From Thiogranum sp. (lineage in GTDB: Bacteria > Pseudomonadota > Gammaproteobacteria > DSM-19610), in NCBI GenBank assembly GCA_024636585.1, contig JAGXGS010000032.1, forward strand, positions 61,657 through 125,656: 64,000 nt of DNA, given 5' to 3'. Below, one piece after another: positions 36,850-46,062 of this stretch. Below the pieces are notes generated by a model. The model had not been told where the DNA came from, searched no databases, and was given only the letters and a program-made list of their open reading frames with translations. Within the stretch, counting starts at the first letter, position 1, and the number at the start of each line of letters is the position of its first letter. Made by a program: the position numbers and the translations under genes.

Positions 36850-38972
36850 GTGCGCATCCCATCGAGGCCTTGCTACGCCCGCCGGTCGAGTTGTGGTCGA
36901 CGTTAGTGGCATTCGCGACGGCGGCTATCGCTGTTCTGGCCCCCTGGGCGCTGATGATGCCACCGGGCGTGGCCTACAGCGCCGGTGCGGCGCTCATGCT
37001 GATCGGAATAATCCGGGCCAGGCAGGCCTGGAGGGTCATGCGTTATCAACGCAACATGCGCAGGTTACCCACCTATCGACTACGTGCGGACAAGATCCCG
37101 CTCAGTCGGCACAAACTCTTTCTCGGCAAAGGCTTTCGCTGGACCCAGCAGCATACCCAACGATTGCGTGACACCCTCCGTCCCGAGGTCCAACACTACG
37201 TGCAACCGGGACGCCTGTATCAATGGGCACGTCGCAAGGAAGTGGCGTGGGAATCGATACCGCTGTTGAATTTACTGGCCCACTATCTCCGTTCGCGCGG
37301 TTGGTGGAATCCCCTGGCGCCGCTTCCGCCGGTCGGCGGGAAACCGGCCCTGCATGCGGTGGAACCCGACGAGCAGGATGTCTGGATGGATATCGGTGAG
37401 CGGGTCGGTCATACACTGGTGCTGGGCACGACGCGCGTCGGCAAGACACGGCTTGCCGAGATATTCATCGCCCAGGATATCCGCCGTGGCGATGTGGTGA
37501 TCGTGTTCGATCCGAAGGGGGACGCCGATCTCCTGCGACGCGTGTACGCCGAGGCCAAGCGGGCGGGACGCGCCAAGGACTTTTACATGTTTCATCTCGG
37601 TTACCCCGAAGTCTCCGCCCGTTACAATGCCATCGGCAATTTCTCCCGCATCACCGAGGTAGCAACCCGTATCGCCAACCAGCTGCCGAGCGAGGGCAAC
37701 TCCGCGGCCTTCAAGGAGTTTGCCTGGCGCTTCGTCAATATCATCGCCCGCGCCCTGGTGGCGTTGGGTCGTCGGCCAGACTACAACCAGGTCCGCCGCT
37801 ACATCAACGACATCGAGCCGATGTTCGTTGAGTACGCGCGGGCGCACCTGCGCCAGCACGGTACGGAGGATTGGCAGGAGAAGGTGGCCGAGATCGCCGC
37901 CAACATCAAGGAACGTAACCTGCCAAACTCGCTACGTGGACGCAACAACGAGGCCATCGCACTGATGAGGCATCTGCAGGAGCAGGATCTCTACGATCCC
38001 GTGCTCGACGGCCTAGTGTCGGCCTTCAAATACGACAAGACCTACTTCGACAAGATTGTGAGTTCCGTCGGGCCGCTAATGGAAAAACTCACCACCGGAA
38101 AGATCGCGGAACTCATATCGCCGGATTACCTGGATGAGACCGATTCCCGTCCCATCTTCGAGTGGATGGATGTCATTCGTCGCAAGGGGATCGTGTATGT
38201 CGGCCTCGACGCCCTGACCGATACCACCGTCGCCAGTGCGGTGGGCAACTCCATGTTCGCCGATCTGGTATCGGTGGCCGGCCATATCTACAAACACGGC
38301 GTGGACGTCGATCCGATCAGTGCTACCCAGGTTACATCAAACACCATGCCGACAATCTCCATGCATGCCGATGAGTTCAATGAACTGATCGGCGACGAGT
38401 TCGTGCCGCTGTTGAATAAGGCCGGTGGCGCCGGCTTTCAGGTCACGGCCTACACCCAGACCTGGTCTGACGTGGAGGCCCGTATCGGCAATCGCGCCAA
38501 GGCCGGGCAGGTGGCGGGCAACTTCAATACCCTGATCATGCTCCGGGTCAAGGAGCTGGCCACCGCCGAGATGCTGACCGACCAGATCCCGAGGGTTGAG
38601 GTATTTACCCTGATGAGCGTATCGGGTGTGGACGATGCGTCGGATCCAGGTTCCGGGGTGGATTTCAAATCCCGCAACGAGGATCGTATCAGTGTCTCGG
38701 AAGTCCCCATGCTGACACCGGCGGAACTCGTGGCGTTGCCCAAAGGCCAGGCCTTTGCGCTGTTAGAGGGTGGCCATCTCTGGAAACTACGCATGCCACT
38801 CCCGGATACCCGTGGGGATCAGGCCATGCCAGAGGGTCTGGCGGATATTGCCAACGAGATGGAGCGGACATATATCACCAACGATCAGTGGTACCGCGTA
38901 CAGGAGCCATGGTGGATGGCCGTGGCCGATGTCTCAAAACCGAGCGAACTGACGGAAGGTGTTGATGGCTGA
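36846..38972 (+). CDS. traD: TraD-like type IV coupling protein
   Basis: A 708-residue coupling ATPase of the TIGR03743 kind, which brings DNA with the relaxase to the secretion channel. Two N-terminal membrane helices (about residues 16-58) precede the Walker A GTTRVGKT (residues 194-201). The Walker B-like segment is ISMHADEFNELIGDEF. It starts at GTG overlapping the preceding stop and ends overlapping the next gene. It is intact although no relaxase is found in the window. Confidence 0.92.
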   Translation: MSAHPIEALLRPPVELWSTLVAFATAAIAVLAPWALMMPPGVAYSAGAALMLIGIIRARQAWRVMRYQRNMRRLPTYRLRADKIPLSRHKLFLGKGFRWTQQHTQRLRDTLRPEVQHYVQPGRLYQWARRKEVAWESIPLLNLLAHYLRSRGWWNPLAPLPPVGGKPALHAVEPDEQDVWMDIGERVGHTLVLGTTRVGKTRLAEIFIAQDIRRGDVVIVFDPKGDADLLRRVYAEAKRAGRAKDFYMFHLGYPEVSARYNAIGNFSRITEVATRIANQLPSEGNSAAFKEFAWRFVNIIARALVALGRRPDYNQVRRYINDIEPMFVEYARAHLRQHGTEDWQEKVAEIAANIKERNLPNSLRGRNNEAIALMRHLQEQDLYDPVLDGLVSAFKYDKTYFDKIVSSVGPLMEKLTTGKIAELISPDYLDETDSRPIFEWMDVIRRKGIVYVGLDALTDTTVASAVGNSMFADLVSVAGHIYKHGVDVDPISATQVTSNTMPTISMHADEFNELIGDEFVPLLNKAGGAGFQVTAYTQTWSDVEARIGNRAKAGQVAGNFNTLIMLRVKELATAEMLTDQIPRVEVFTLMSVSGVDDASDPGSGVDFKSRNEDRISVSEVPMLTPAELVALPKGQAFALLEGGHLWKLRMPLPDTRGDQAMPEGLADIANEMERTYITNDQWYRVQEPWWMAVADVSKPSELTEGVDG

Positions 38973-39699
38973 AGCGGCCACCGATCCGCGGCGTACTGCT
39001 GTTCAGCAGGGCCTGTTCACCAGAGTTCTGGCAACGATCTCGCAAGCTATCTTGTGGCTGCTTCTCTCCCTGTTGTTTTCGATCATTGTCGAATGGGTGG
39101 GTATGGTGATTTGGTGGCCTGAGCAAGGCCTCGACCACAGTCGCACGATGCTTGCCAAGGAGATCAGCTATCTGGACACCGACTTCCGCCGCAGTATCGT
39201 GACATCAGATCCCGCCCGCTTCGCCAAAGAGGTGGCCGATGGGACTTATCACTACCTGTTTGAGGTTACGAGAGTCGTGGCTTTTATCCATTGGGTCTCT
39301 CCACCGTCGCGACAGGAAGAGCAAGGCATGCGGCCGACACTGCACAAGATCTACCGGCCGCTCGCTGAATTTGTCATTGCGGCCATGCAGGTGACCCAGG
39401 TGTTCTCGGTACGCCTGGCGATTCTCAGTTTGGCAACACCGGTGTTCCTGTTGTTCAGTCTGCTGGCTTTGGTTGACGGTCTGGTGCGACGGGATCTTCG
39501 TCGCTGGGGAGGAGGGCGAGAGAGTTCATTCGTGTACCACTATGCCAAGAAAGCCGCTATACCATTGATCATCACGGCCTGGGTGTTGTACCTAGCGCTG
39601 CCGTTAAGTTTGCACCCGTCCTGGATCATCTTACCGTTTGCCCTGGCCTTTGCCTTTGCCGTGACTATCACGGCCAGTACCTTCAAAAAGTATCTCTGA
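38965..39699 (+). CDS. TIGR03747-like inner-membrane ICE protein (DUF4400 type)
   Basis: A 244-residue integral membrane protein with about four hydrophobic helices (AILWLLLSLLFSIIVEWVGM near residue 30, LAILSLATPVFLLFSLLALV near 152, two at the C-terminus) and the GLVRRDLRRWGGGRESSFVYHYAKK loop typical of the family. It overlaps traD by 8 bp. In related ICEs the RAQPRD gene often follows; here a 5.4-kb cargo block intervenes. Confidence 0.85.
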   Translation: MAEAATDPRRTAVQQGLFTRVLATISQAILWLLLSLLFSIIVEWVGMVIWWPEQGLDHSRTMLAKEISYLDTDFRRSIVTSDPARFAKEVADGTYHYLFEVTRVVAFIHWVSPPSRQEEQGMRPTLHKIYRPLAEFVIAAMQVTQVFSVRLAILSLATPVFLLFSLLALVDGLVRRDLRRWGGGRESSFVYHYAKKAAIPLIITAWVLYLALPLSLHPSWIILPFALAFAFAVTITASTFKKYL

Positions 39700-39758
39700 T
39701 ACAGTTGACTGTACCATTACAGTTTGCTATGCTGTATTTAAGCGCTGTAATAATACAG
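39700..39758 (+). promoter_or_regulatory. Promoter and palindromic operators of the Xre-RES pair
   Basis: -35 TTGACT at 39705-39710 and -10 TATGCT at 39728-39733, spacing 17. TACAGT-TG-ACTGTA (39700-39713) overlaps the -35. CTGTA-N4-TACAG (39745-39758) lies just downstream of the -10. The same half-site TACAG/CTGTA in both suggests autorepression by the antitoxin. A GGAGG ribosome site follows at 39763. Confidence 0.7.
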
Positions 39759-39772
39759 TATTGGAGGTAATC

Positions 39773-40174
39773 ATGATCGCTCAAGCCGAACAACTGCTGC
39801 AACGTGGTTCCAGTGTTACCAGTTCACTGCTGCCAGCAATTTTCGCTATTTTCAGCAAGTGGTGTCTGACCGGCGCCCAGCAGATGACCCTGTTGGGGCT
39901 CAGCAACGAGAAGACCCTCTATAACTGGAAGAGCCAGCCGGAAAAGGCCAAGCTGACGCGGGACCTGCTGGAGCGGGCCAGCTATATCCTGGGGATATAC
40001 AAATCCCTGCAGATTCTATTACCCGACCAGGCGTTGGCCGATCAGTGGCTGGCTACCCCCAACGACAACCCGCTGTTCAATGGAACGGCACCGCTGGACC
40101 GGTTGCTGGCCGGGCAGGTGGTGGATCTGGCCGTGGTCAGGGATTTCCTTGATGCGGAGCGGGGTGGCTGGTGA
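39773..40174 (+). CDS. Xre/MbcA/ParS-type antitoxin (DUF2384)
   Basis: A 133-residue antitoxin of RES-Xre systems. An Xre-like DNA-binding half (WCLTGAQQMTLLGLSNEKTLYNWK) is followed by the DUF2384 toxin-binding half (ILGIYKSLQILLPDQALADQW... NPLFNGTAPLDRLLAG). ATG 39773 has a GGAGG site 5 bp upstream. The stop overlaps the toxin start, so the pair is co-translated. Confidence 0.92.
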   Translation: MIAQAEQLLQRGSSVTSSLLPAIFAIFSKWCLTGAQQMTLLGLSNEKTLYNWKSQPEKAKLTRDLLERASYILGIYKSLQILLPDQALADQWLATPNDNPLFNGTAPLDRLLAGQVVDLAVVRDFLDAERGGW

Positions 40175-40863
40175 TCGATATCGATACGCTACCCAGTAGC
40201 GAGGAAAATGAACCGGTCTATCGGGTCATTCTGTCACGCTATCCGCAGATCAGCTTGTTCGAGCGCGTCTCCAGTCCACAGGATTGGGACGTGCTCTATG
40301 CCGTGGAGTCCCTGACCAACCCCAGGCTACGCGATGAAGTGGGTGATATCCGCCTGGTGCCACCGGAAGACCGGGTGTATGGCGATGGCGCGTCCTGGAT
40401 TATGGCGGCGTTTACCCATCCACCGGTCGACGGTCGTGGCGGACGCTTCAATCGGGATTTTGGACTCTATTACTGCGCTGCGGATGAGGCGGTGGCCATT
40501 GCTGAGTCTTCTTTTCATCGCGCGCGTTTTCTGCGGGAATCCAGAATCGAACAAACCACCCAGGAAATGCGTGTTATCCGCGCGCAGCTGGGGCCGACAA
40601 CCCTGCACGATGTGCGACACCTGATCGGAGACGCCATCTACGACCCCGATGATTATGGAGAAGCACAGCAGCTCGGCTACGCGTTGCGGGATGCGAATAG
40701 CTTCGGCGTTCACTACCAAAGCGTAAGAGCAGATGGTGAGTGTTATGGCGTGTTGCGTCCCAAAGCACTCTCGGATGCAATCCACTGGCGTTATCTGTGC
40801 TACCACTATGACCAGGGGGCGATCGTTGAGGTTGAATCCCTGGACGGCAGTGGCAGGAGGTAA
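40171..40863 (+). CDS. RES-domain NAD+-degrading toxin
   Basis: A 230-residue RES-family toxin; characterised members deplete NAD+ by phosphorolysis. The R-E-S triad can be placed at R92 (GGRFN), E112 (IAESSFHRARF) and S184 (HYQSVR). It starts at GTG overlapping the antitoxin stop. Besides ICE stabilisation, NAD+ depletion toxins can act as abortive-infection effectors. Confidence 0.9.
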   Translation: MIDIDTLPSSEENEPVYRVILSRYPQISLFERVSSPQDWDVLYAVESLTNPRLRDEVGDIRLVPPEDRVYGDGASWIMAAFTHPPVDGRGGRFNRDFGLYYCAADEAVAIAESSFHRARFLRESRIEQTTQEMRVIRAQLGPTTLHDVRHLIGDAIYDPDDYGEAQQLGYALRDANSFGVHYQSVRADGECYGVLRPKALSDAIHWRYLCYHYDQGAIVEVESLDGSGRR

Positions 40864-40868
40864 TGGCA

Positions 40869-41474
40869 ATGTATAAAGAGCTACTGTGGATCTTCACCCA
40901 ACTCCCGGACGATTACATCGTCCTCGATACCGAAACCACCGGACTGCCTGACGAAAACGGACTGCCGGATATCGTGACACTTGGCATCACCGTGGTGAGC
41001 AATCGAGAGATTGCGGAATCCGTCGAGTTCAAGACAAGACCACAAAAACGCATTTCAGAAGAAGCGCAGTCGATACACGGCATTACCAACGAACAGGCTG
41101 CCGAATTCAAATCCTTCGATTCCCAGTGGAGCCAGATGGCTGAATACTTAAACGATCAGCTTATCGTGATTCACAACGCGAGCTTTGACTGGCCCATCCT
41201 GCTTGATCATGTTGTACGACACGGATTGGCAATACCGGAAATTCAAGGCGTATTTTGTAGCCAGAAAGCAGCCATACCTTGGGCGCAAGCGATGAATCTG
41301 CCGTGCAGCCACAGAGGTCCGTCGTTAGATACGTTGACGAATGCGCTCGGCGTTGATGATCTCAGAGTCAAACTGGGCGGATTACATGGAGCGAGAATTG
41401 ATAGCCGACAGACGGCTAGTGTTCTAGAGGCAATGAGACGTTATCAATTAGCGTCAAACCTTTTTCAATCCTAA
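40869..41474 (+). CDS. DEDDh 3'-5' exonuclease (DnaQ/RNase T type)
   Basis: A 201-residue exonuclease. The four acidic residues and catalytic histidine are visible: D20 and E22 in VLDTETTGLP, D107 in HNASFDWPILL, H173 and D178 in HGARIDSRQTASVLEAM. No polymerase or helicase domain is attached. ATG 40869 is 8 bp from an AGGAGG site; ATG 40863 overlaps the RES stop but is only 2 bp from it. The tight link with RES-Xre suggests one transcript. Its substrate, DNA or RNA, cannot be told from sequence. Confidence 0.88.
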   Translation: MYKELLWIFTQLPDDYIVLDTETTGLPDENGLPDIVTLGITVVSNREIAESVEFKTRPQKRISEEAQSIHGITNEQAAEFKSFDSQWSQMAEYLNDQLIVIHNASFDWPILLDHVVRHGLAIPEIQGVFCSQKAAIPWAQAMNLPCSHRGPSLDTLTNALGVDDLRVKLGGLHGARIDSRQTASVLEAMRRYQLASNLFQS

Positions 41475-41495
41475 CTTTGGTTAAGGGAATCGAGC

Positions 41496-42512
41496 GTGTT
41501 CGATGAATTGTTAAAAGAGCTGAAACGATTGGAGCGGGCCACCAAGGTTTCTGTCCCAATTAGGTCTGATGAAAAAGGCTATATGGACAGGCAGTGCCCC
41601 GCAGAGAACTGTGAATTCTTATTCAAAGTTCATGAGGAAGACTGGACGAATATCTTTAAAGATGAAGCTGTTTGGTGCCCATTTTGTAGGCATGAGGCCC
41701 CATCTGACCAATGGTTTACAAAAGCACAAATTAAGCACGCAGAAGCTGAAGCATTGGCAATGATCGAGGGGCGAATTAGCAAAGCGATGCTCGCGGATAC
41801 AAAAAAATTCAACCGACAACAGCCCAGAAACAGTTTCATCTCGATGTCTATGGACGTTACAGGGTCAACAAAACGAACGCACGTTATTCCAGCACGTGCA
41901 GCCGAATTGATGCAGTTAGAGATAGCGTGCGAAAAATGCTCTTCACGCTTTGCCGTTATCGGTTCTGCTTATTTTTGTCCGGCGTGTGGCCATAACTCTG
42001 TATTGCAGACGTTCTCGGACTCCTTGAGAAAGATTAAAGCAAAGAAAGATAGCATCCCTATTGTAAGGCAGGCGATTTGCGAGGCGTCAGGAAAAGACGA
42101 TGCAGAGATTACTTGCCGCTCAATGATTGAGTCATGCCTGCAAGATGGTGTTGTCGGCTTTCAGAGATATTGTGAAGGCATGTATGAGCCATTCGGAAAT
42201 TCATCCTTAAATACATTCCAGCGGCTGGATCAAGGGAGTGAATATTGGAGGAATGCGGTAGGCAGTGGATATGAAGACTGGCTATCCATAGATGAAATGA
42301 GCTCACTGGTTATACTCTTCCAAAAGCGCCACCTCCTTTCTCATAGTGAAGGAATTGTTGATGCCCGATATATTCAAAAATCAAAGGATAGAACCTACAA
42401 AGAAGGACAGCGTATCGTAGTGACAGGCAACGACATTGATCATTTGGTTTCTTTAGTTAGCAAACTGAGCAATAACATCAGGGACGCCTGTGACAAAATC
42501 TACTCAGTCTAG
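41496..42512 (+). CDS. Double zinc-ribbon protein with HEPN-like R-x4-H motif
   Basis: A 338-residue protein of a family I cannot name. Two Cys4 zinc ribbons are visible: C34/C39 with C61/C64, and C145/C148 with C161/C164. The C-terminal helical region carries FQKRHLLSHSEGIVDARY, where R278 and H283 form an R-x4-H motif with a polar residue after Arg, the signature of HEPN ribonucleases. Base composition is clearly AT-richer than the ICE backbone. The last 23 bp overlap the next gene. An RNase effector role is inference. Confidence 0.75.
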   Translation: MFDELLKELKRLERATKVSVPIRSDEKGYMDRQCPAENCEFLFKVHEEDWTNIFKDEAVWCPFCRHEAPSDQWFTKAQIKHAEAEALAMIEGRISKAMLADTKKFNRQQPRNSFISMSMDVTGSTKRTHVIPARAAELMQLEIACEKCSSRFAVIGSAYFCPACGHNSVLQTFSDSLRKIKAKKDSIPIVRQAICEASGKDDAEITCRSMIESCLQDGVVGFQRYCEGMYEPFGNSSLNTFQRLDQGSEYWRNAVGSGYEDWLSIDEMSSLVILFQKRHLLSHSEGIVDARYIQKSKDRTYKEGQRIVVTGNDIDHLVSLVSKLSNNIRDACDKIYSV

Positions 42513-44910
42513 AGATAACCATTATGTACCCCAATGGTATCAGCGAGGATTCCTTTCGAGAACGTCGAATAAACTTCATTATTTAGACCTTGATCCAGAA
42601 ACGATAAAACTTCCCGACGGTAAAGCAAAGACGCTAAATTCTAAATGGCAGCGCCCAACATCTCAGTGCTTTTATCAAACCGACCTTTATACAACTTTTT
42701 TCGGTAGCCACATAAATGATGAAATAGAGAGGCTTCTGTTTGGGGAAATTGATGATACAGGGGCTAAAGCAGTTCGCGCCTATATTGACGATGACCCTAG
42801 AGGATGGCATGAAAACTTCAGTGAGTTTTTTTCATTCATTGACTCACAAAAAATACGCACACCTAAAGGGCTTGATTGGATTAAAAATCACTATCCTGAC
42901 CTTAACCAGGTTGATCTTATGGTCGAGATGCAGGCCATTAGGAATATGCATTGCACTCTCTGGACAGAAGGCGTAAGGGAAATTGTTTCTGCGGAAAAAT
43001 CAAGTGTCAAATTTATTCTCTCGGATCATCCAGTAACTATTTACAATTACGCTTGCGATCCCTCCACTGAATATTGCATTTATCCGAATGATCCTTCCAT
43101 TGCGCTAAAGGCAACGCAAACTTTGTTTTCTCTGGATGAGAATCACTGCCTCATACTAACCAATCTTGAATACGCTAAAGACCCAGATAATCAAAATCCG
43201 TTAGAGAAAAGGACTTTTGCGCGCTTTGTTAGGAACAGCATTGCTAGAACTGACGCGCTCATTAGAACCCGTCATTTAGATGAAGCGGAAGTCGCGACCA
43301 TTAACATGATATTGAAGCAGCGGGCACGACGATATATTGCTGCATCAAACGAGGACTGGCTCTATCCCGAAAAAGCAATTTCTGACGACTGGCGAGATCT
43401 AAAGAGCGTTCTATTACCCCCAGACGGTGGGTTATTCCATTTTGGCGGTGAAATGTATGTTGGGCACAAAGATGGTAGCACCTATTACCAGGATGAATTT
43501 GGAAGAACCGCTCCTGAGAATAAGTACTTAAAGAAGGAGATATCAGAAAAGGACATCGGAAGGAATGACCCCTGTGGCTGTGGTAGTGGAAGGAAATACA
43601 AGAAATGCTGCCTGGGAAAACCTGAACATCAACGGACAGCGTGGGACCTGTTGAGTATCCGAGAGCGGAACCTCATTTTATACAATGGTATTGAGGACAT
43701 TCTTGGTTTCAATAAAGGAAAGACCTGGGATGATGTCAGACGTGAATTAAGCAGTGAACAGGTTGCTGAAATACACCGGCTTTATGGGTTTCTCTGGCCC
43801 ATCGACACCGATATATTTGCTTTGCTTCCAAAACCGGATGACGCACTTAGAGCACTCTATACGGGAACACTGGATCCAAGAGTAATAACGGGTTTTGGTT
43901 TGGGTGCTGCGCCATATTTCGATGAGCTATTGATACAGCATCCATTCATTAATCCAAATGCAGTCAACCCAAAATTTAGCCCGGTAGATTCACCGCATCA
44001 GCATAAGCATCAGGCACTAAAAAATATTTTGCTGTTCTCGTATCTTCAACCTTTCGTAATGGCTGGGATTGTTAACTTCATTCCTGCCCCATGTTCATTT
44101 GATAGCTATCTTCATCGTCAAATGATGACAATGGCTGAAGAACGTAGAGGTGGTCAACTGATAGATCAAAAAGAAAAAGATCGGTTTATGAAAATGGCAG
44201 AGGAAGATTTTGCCAGAACCATGAGGATATTGCCCAGAGAGCAGCAAACTAACCAAATTCGTAAAGCCATGCCCGAAATTTCTGACGATGAACTTGAAGG
44301 CATGCTGGAGTATATGAAACAGCTTAACGAGCAGGACCCTCTTGCATTATTACAGGAGGATGTTTTTGCAGATGGTGGCCAGCTTATGATTAGTAGCATG
44401 GCACCCAATTTCGAAATGGCTTTATTTATCGCCCAGGCAACTGGTTCAATTGTTGTGACCGATAGTGAAACCAGGTGGCAAGAATTAAGAACAGCACAGA
44501 GCAGTGAGAGTGGCATTACTGCATATTCGTGGGACGATTATCGAAAGGTGATAGAAGAACCGGAATATTTCTTTAGCGCGATGCCAGAGGTTAGCTTTGA
44601 GAATCGCATGAATGGAAATTTTGGTGGAATCCGTAACTCATTTCGAGAGTTATTTTTGTTGACACAGGGGAATAATTTTCCTTCTGAAGCTCTTCGGCTA
44701 GAGAGATTTAAATCACAATTCATCAAAGGACACCAAAATGCTATGAAAGGGTTCGATATGGACTCCCAAACTACATTCAAAGCGAAAATGAATGTCCTTA
44801 TGCCAAGGGGCGGAATGACCAGTAACAATGTGCAAAGACTTCTATTGAAATCAGGCAGTCAAAATCATCTTAGCTGTGCACCCATGGCGATATTTATTGA
44901 CGTTAACTAG
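42490..44910 (+). CDS. Large DUF4238 / SEC-C protein
   Basis: An 806-residue protein. The N-terminal third looks like DUF4238 (NHYVPQWYQRGFLS at residues 10-23). A SEC-C zinc motif, GRNDPCGCGSGRKYKKCC, occupies about residues 357-374 with C362, C364, C373 and C374. A long helical C-terminal region of unknown fold follows. It starts at GTG 42490, 23 bp inside the upstream gene, so the two are probably translationally coupled. Strongly AT-rich, with codon use unlike the flanking ICE genes. The family's role is unknown; DUF4238 proteins are often on mobile islands. Confidence 0.75.
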   Translation: MTKSTQSRDNHYVPQWYQRGFLSRTSNKLHYLDLDPETIKLPDGKAKTLNSKWQRPTSQCFYQTDLYTTFFGSHINDEIERLLFGEIDDTGAKAVRAYIDDDPRGWHENFSEFFSFIDSQKIRTPKGLDWIKNHYPDLNQVDLMVEMQAIRNMHCTLWTEGVREIVSAEKSSVKFILSDHPVTIYNYACDPSTEYCIYPNDPSIALKATQTLFSLDENHCLILTNLEYAKDPDNQNPLEKRTFARFVRNSIARTDALIRTRHLDEAEVATINMILKQRARRYIAASNEDWLYPEKAISDDWRDLKSVLLPPDGGLFHFGGEMYVGHKDGSTYYQDEFGRTAPENKYLKKEISEKDIGRNDPCGCGSGRKYKKCCLGKPEHQRTAWDLLSIRERNLILYNGIEDILGFNKGKTWDDVRRELSSEQVAEIHRLYGFLWPIDTDIFALLPKPDDALRALYTGTLDPRVITGFGLGAAPYFDELLIQHPFINPNAVNPKFSPVDSPHQHKHQALKNILLFSYLQPFVMAGIVNFIPAPCSFDSYLHRQMMTMAEERRGGQLIDQKEKDRFMKMAEEDFARTMRILPREQQTNQIRKAMPEISDDELEGMLEYMKQLNEQDPLALLQEDVFADGGQLMISSMAPNFEMALFIAQATGSIVVTDSETRWQELRTAQSSESGITAYSWDDYRKVIEEPEYFFSAMPEVSFENRMNGNFGGIRNSFRELFLLTQGNNFPSEALRLERFKSQFIKGHQNAMKGFDMDSQTTFKAKMNVLMPRGGMTSNNVQRLLLKSGSQNHLSCAPMAIFIDVN

Positions 44911-45102
44911 ATAGAGCATCCTTGGTCATATTGCTCAGCTGCACTAGAACTATTTGATGCGGCTGGGAACTGGTTCCCATGATCGGCTTTGGATGAGAGG
45001 AATCCCAAAAAAACCACCCCACCCACCGAATAGATTTTCCATCGTCCATCCCAACTAATTCTCGCACTATGCCCCGTAATAACTCACGGGAGCAGCAGCG
45101 CC

Positions 45103-45405
45103 ATGAAACGCCAACTCTGGCCATCGACTTTTCTAATTCTAGGCTTGTGTGTCGCACCGGCGGCGTTCGCCGATGCAGATGCCGAGCGTGAGGCGCTGGC
45201 GAAAATTGCTCATGAGCTTGAGGCGCTCGAACCGTTGATTCGTGAAGCCGAGTCACAAGCCAACCCGGATGCCCGTATTCGGCTCCGCTACGACTGGCTG
45301 CGTCAGGACCTGTTGAGAGTACAGCAGGGCATCCAGGAGCACATCGACGTGCCTCGGGAAGAGCCAAGAACCTTTCCGCCATTGCGCGGTGACTACCGTC
45401 GCTGA
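45103..45405 (+). CDS. RAQPRD-family ICE protein
   Basis: A 100-residue exported protein with a signal peptide (STFLILGLCVAPAAFAD) and two helices (EREALAKIAHELEALEPLIREAESQA and RIRLRYDWLRQDLLRVQQGI). It matches the RAQPRD family, which opens the core MPF-G gene set. The preceding 192 bp hold no gene and mark the end of the cargo block. Role in pilus or channel assembly unknown. Confidence 0.88.
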   Translation: MKRQLWPSTFLILGLCVAPAAFADADAEREALAKIAHELEALEPLIREAESQANPDARIRLRYDWLRQDLLRVQQGIQEHIDVPREEPRTFPPLRGDYRR

Positions 45406-45408
45406 TGG

Positions 45409-45645
45409 ATGACCATGACGCCCGCTCAGAACACAGCATTTCAGGCAGGTTCCGGAGTCACTCCGTCGACACTGCTGATCGGCATCGCGTCCGTGGTGCT
45501 CGTGCTCGCGTTTATCTGGGTGATCTGGGTGACGTTGGGCACCTTCCGGGCCTGGCAGAACGGTCAAGTGGTCTTGTTCGATGTGATCTGGAATGCACTG
45601 CGCGCGAGCATCGTACTCATGGTGTTGGGATTTTATCTGCGGTGA
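45409..45645 (+). CDS. TIGR03758-like small membrane protein (DUF3262)
   Basis: A 78-residue protein with two hydrophobic helices (LLIGIASVVLVLAFIWVIWV and ASIVLMVLGFYL). It lies 3 bp after RAQPRD and before the pilin-like gene, the standard MPF-G order. Probably an inner-membrane channel component. Confidence 0.87.
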   Translation: MTMTPAQNTAFQAGSGVTPSTLLIGIASVVLVLAFIWVIWVTLGTFRAWQNGQVVLFDVIWNALRASIVLMVLGFYLR

Positions 45646-45710
45646 GGCGTTGGCCATCACTGCGTCAATGATTCGGGGAATGGCCCCGTTACCTCGGAGG
45701 AAAAGCAATC

Positions 45711-46058
45711 ATGATGAAGACAATTAATAAAGGAACAGCAGCAATTGGGCTGCTGGCGATGTCTGCGTATCAATCGGTGTGGGCGGCCTTGCCGACACCG
45801 GTGGCACCCAGTACCGCACCGGCGGCGGGTGACTGGATCTCGTTGATCAAGGGTTATATCAAAGACGGCGGGCTCGTGCTTGGGCTCGCCATTGCGGTAC
45901 TCGGGTTCCTGTGGATCGCCTATCTCGGCTTTTCCAAGTTCAATGAGGCACGACAAGGCAAGGCCGAGTGGGCCGAGGTCGGTGTGCTGGGCATCGTCGG
46001 TGCGATCGTGCTGATCTTCGCCAGCTACCTGCTGACGGAAGCTGCGGGCGTCATCTAA
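45711..46058 (+). CDS. TIGR03745-like pilin-type protein (DUF2976)
   Basis: A 115-residue protein with a long signal peptide (to about SVWAALP) and two hydrophobic helices (GLVLGLAIAVLGFLWIAYLG and VGVLGIVGAIVLIFASYLL), the layout of VirB2-like pilins. A CGGAGGAAA ribosome site is present. In MPF-G systems it is the likely transfer pilus subunit or its analogue. Confidence 0.87.
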   Translation: MMKTINKGTAAIGLLAMSAYQSVWAALPTPVAPSTAPAAGDWISLIKGYIKDGGLVLGLAIAVLGFLWIAYLGFSKFNEARQGKAEWAEVGVLGIVGAIVLIFASYLLTEAAGVI

Positions 46059-46062
46059 AAAG

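Noticed and set aside
40869..41474. Exonuclease as a chromosomal DnaQ proofreading subunit
   Set aside because: It lacks the polymerase-binding context and sits in ICE cargo next to a toxin pair, so a housekeeping role is unlikely.
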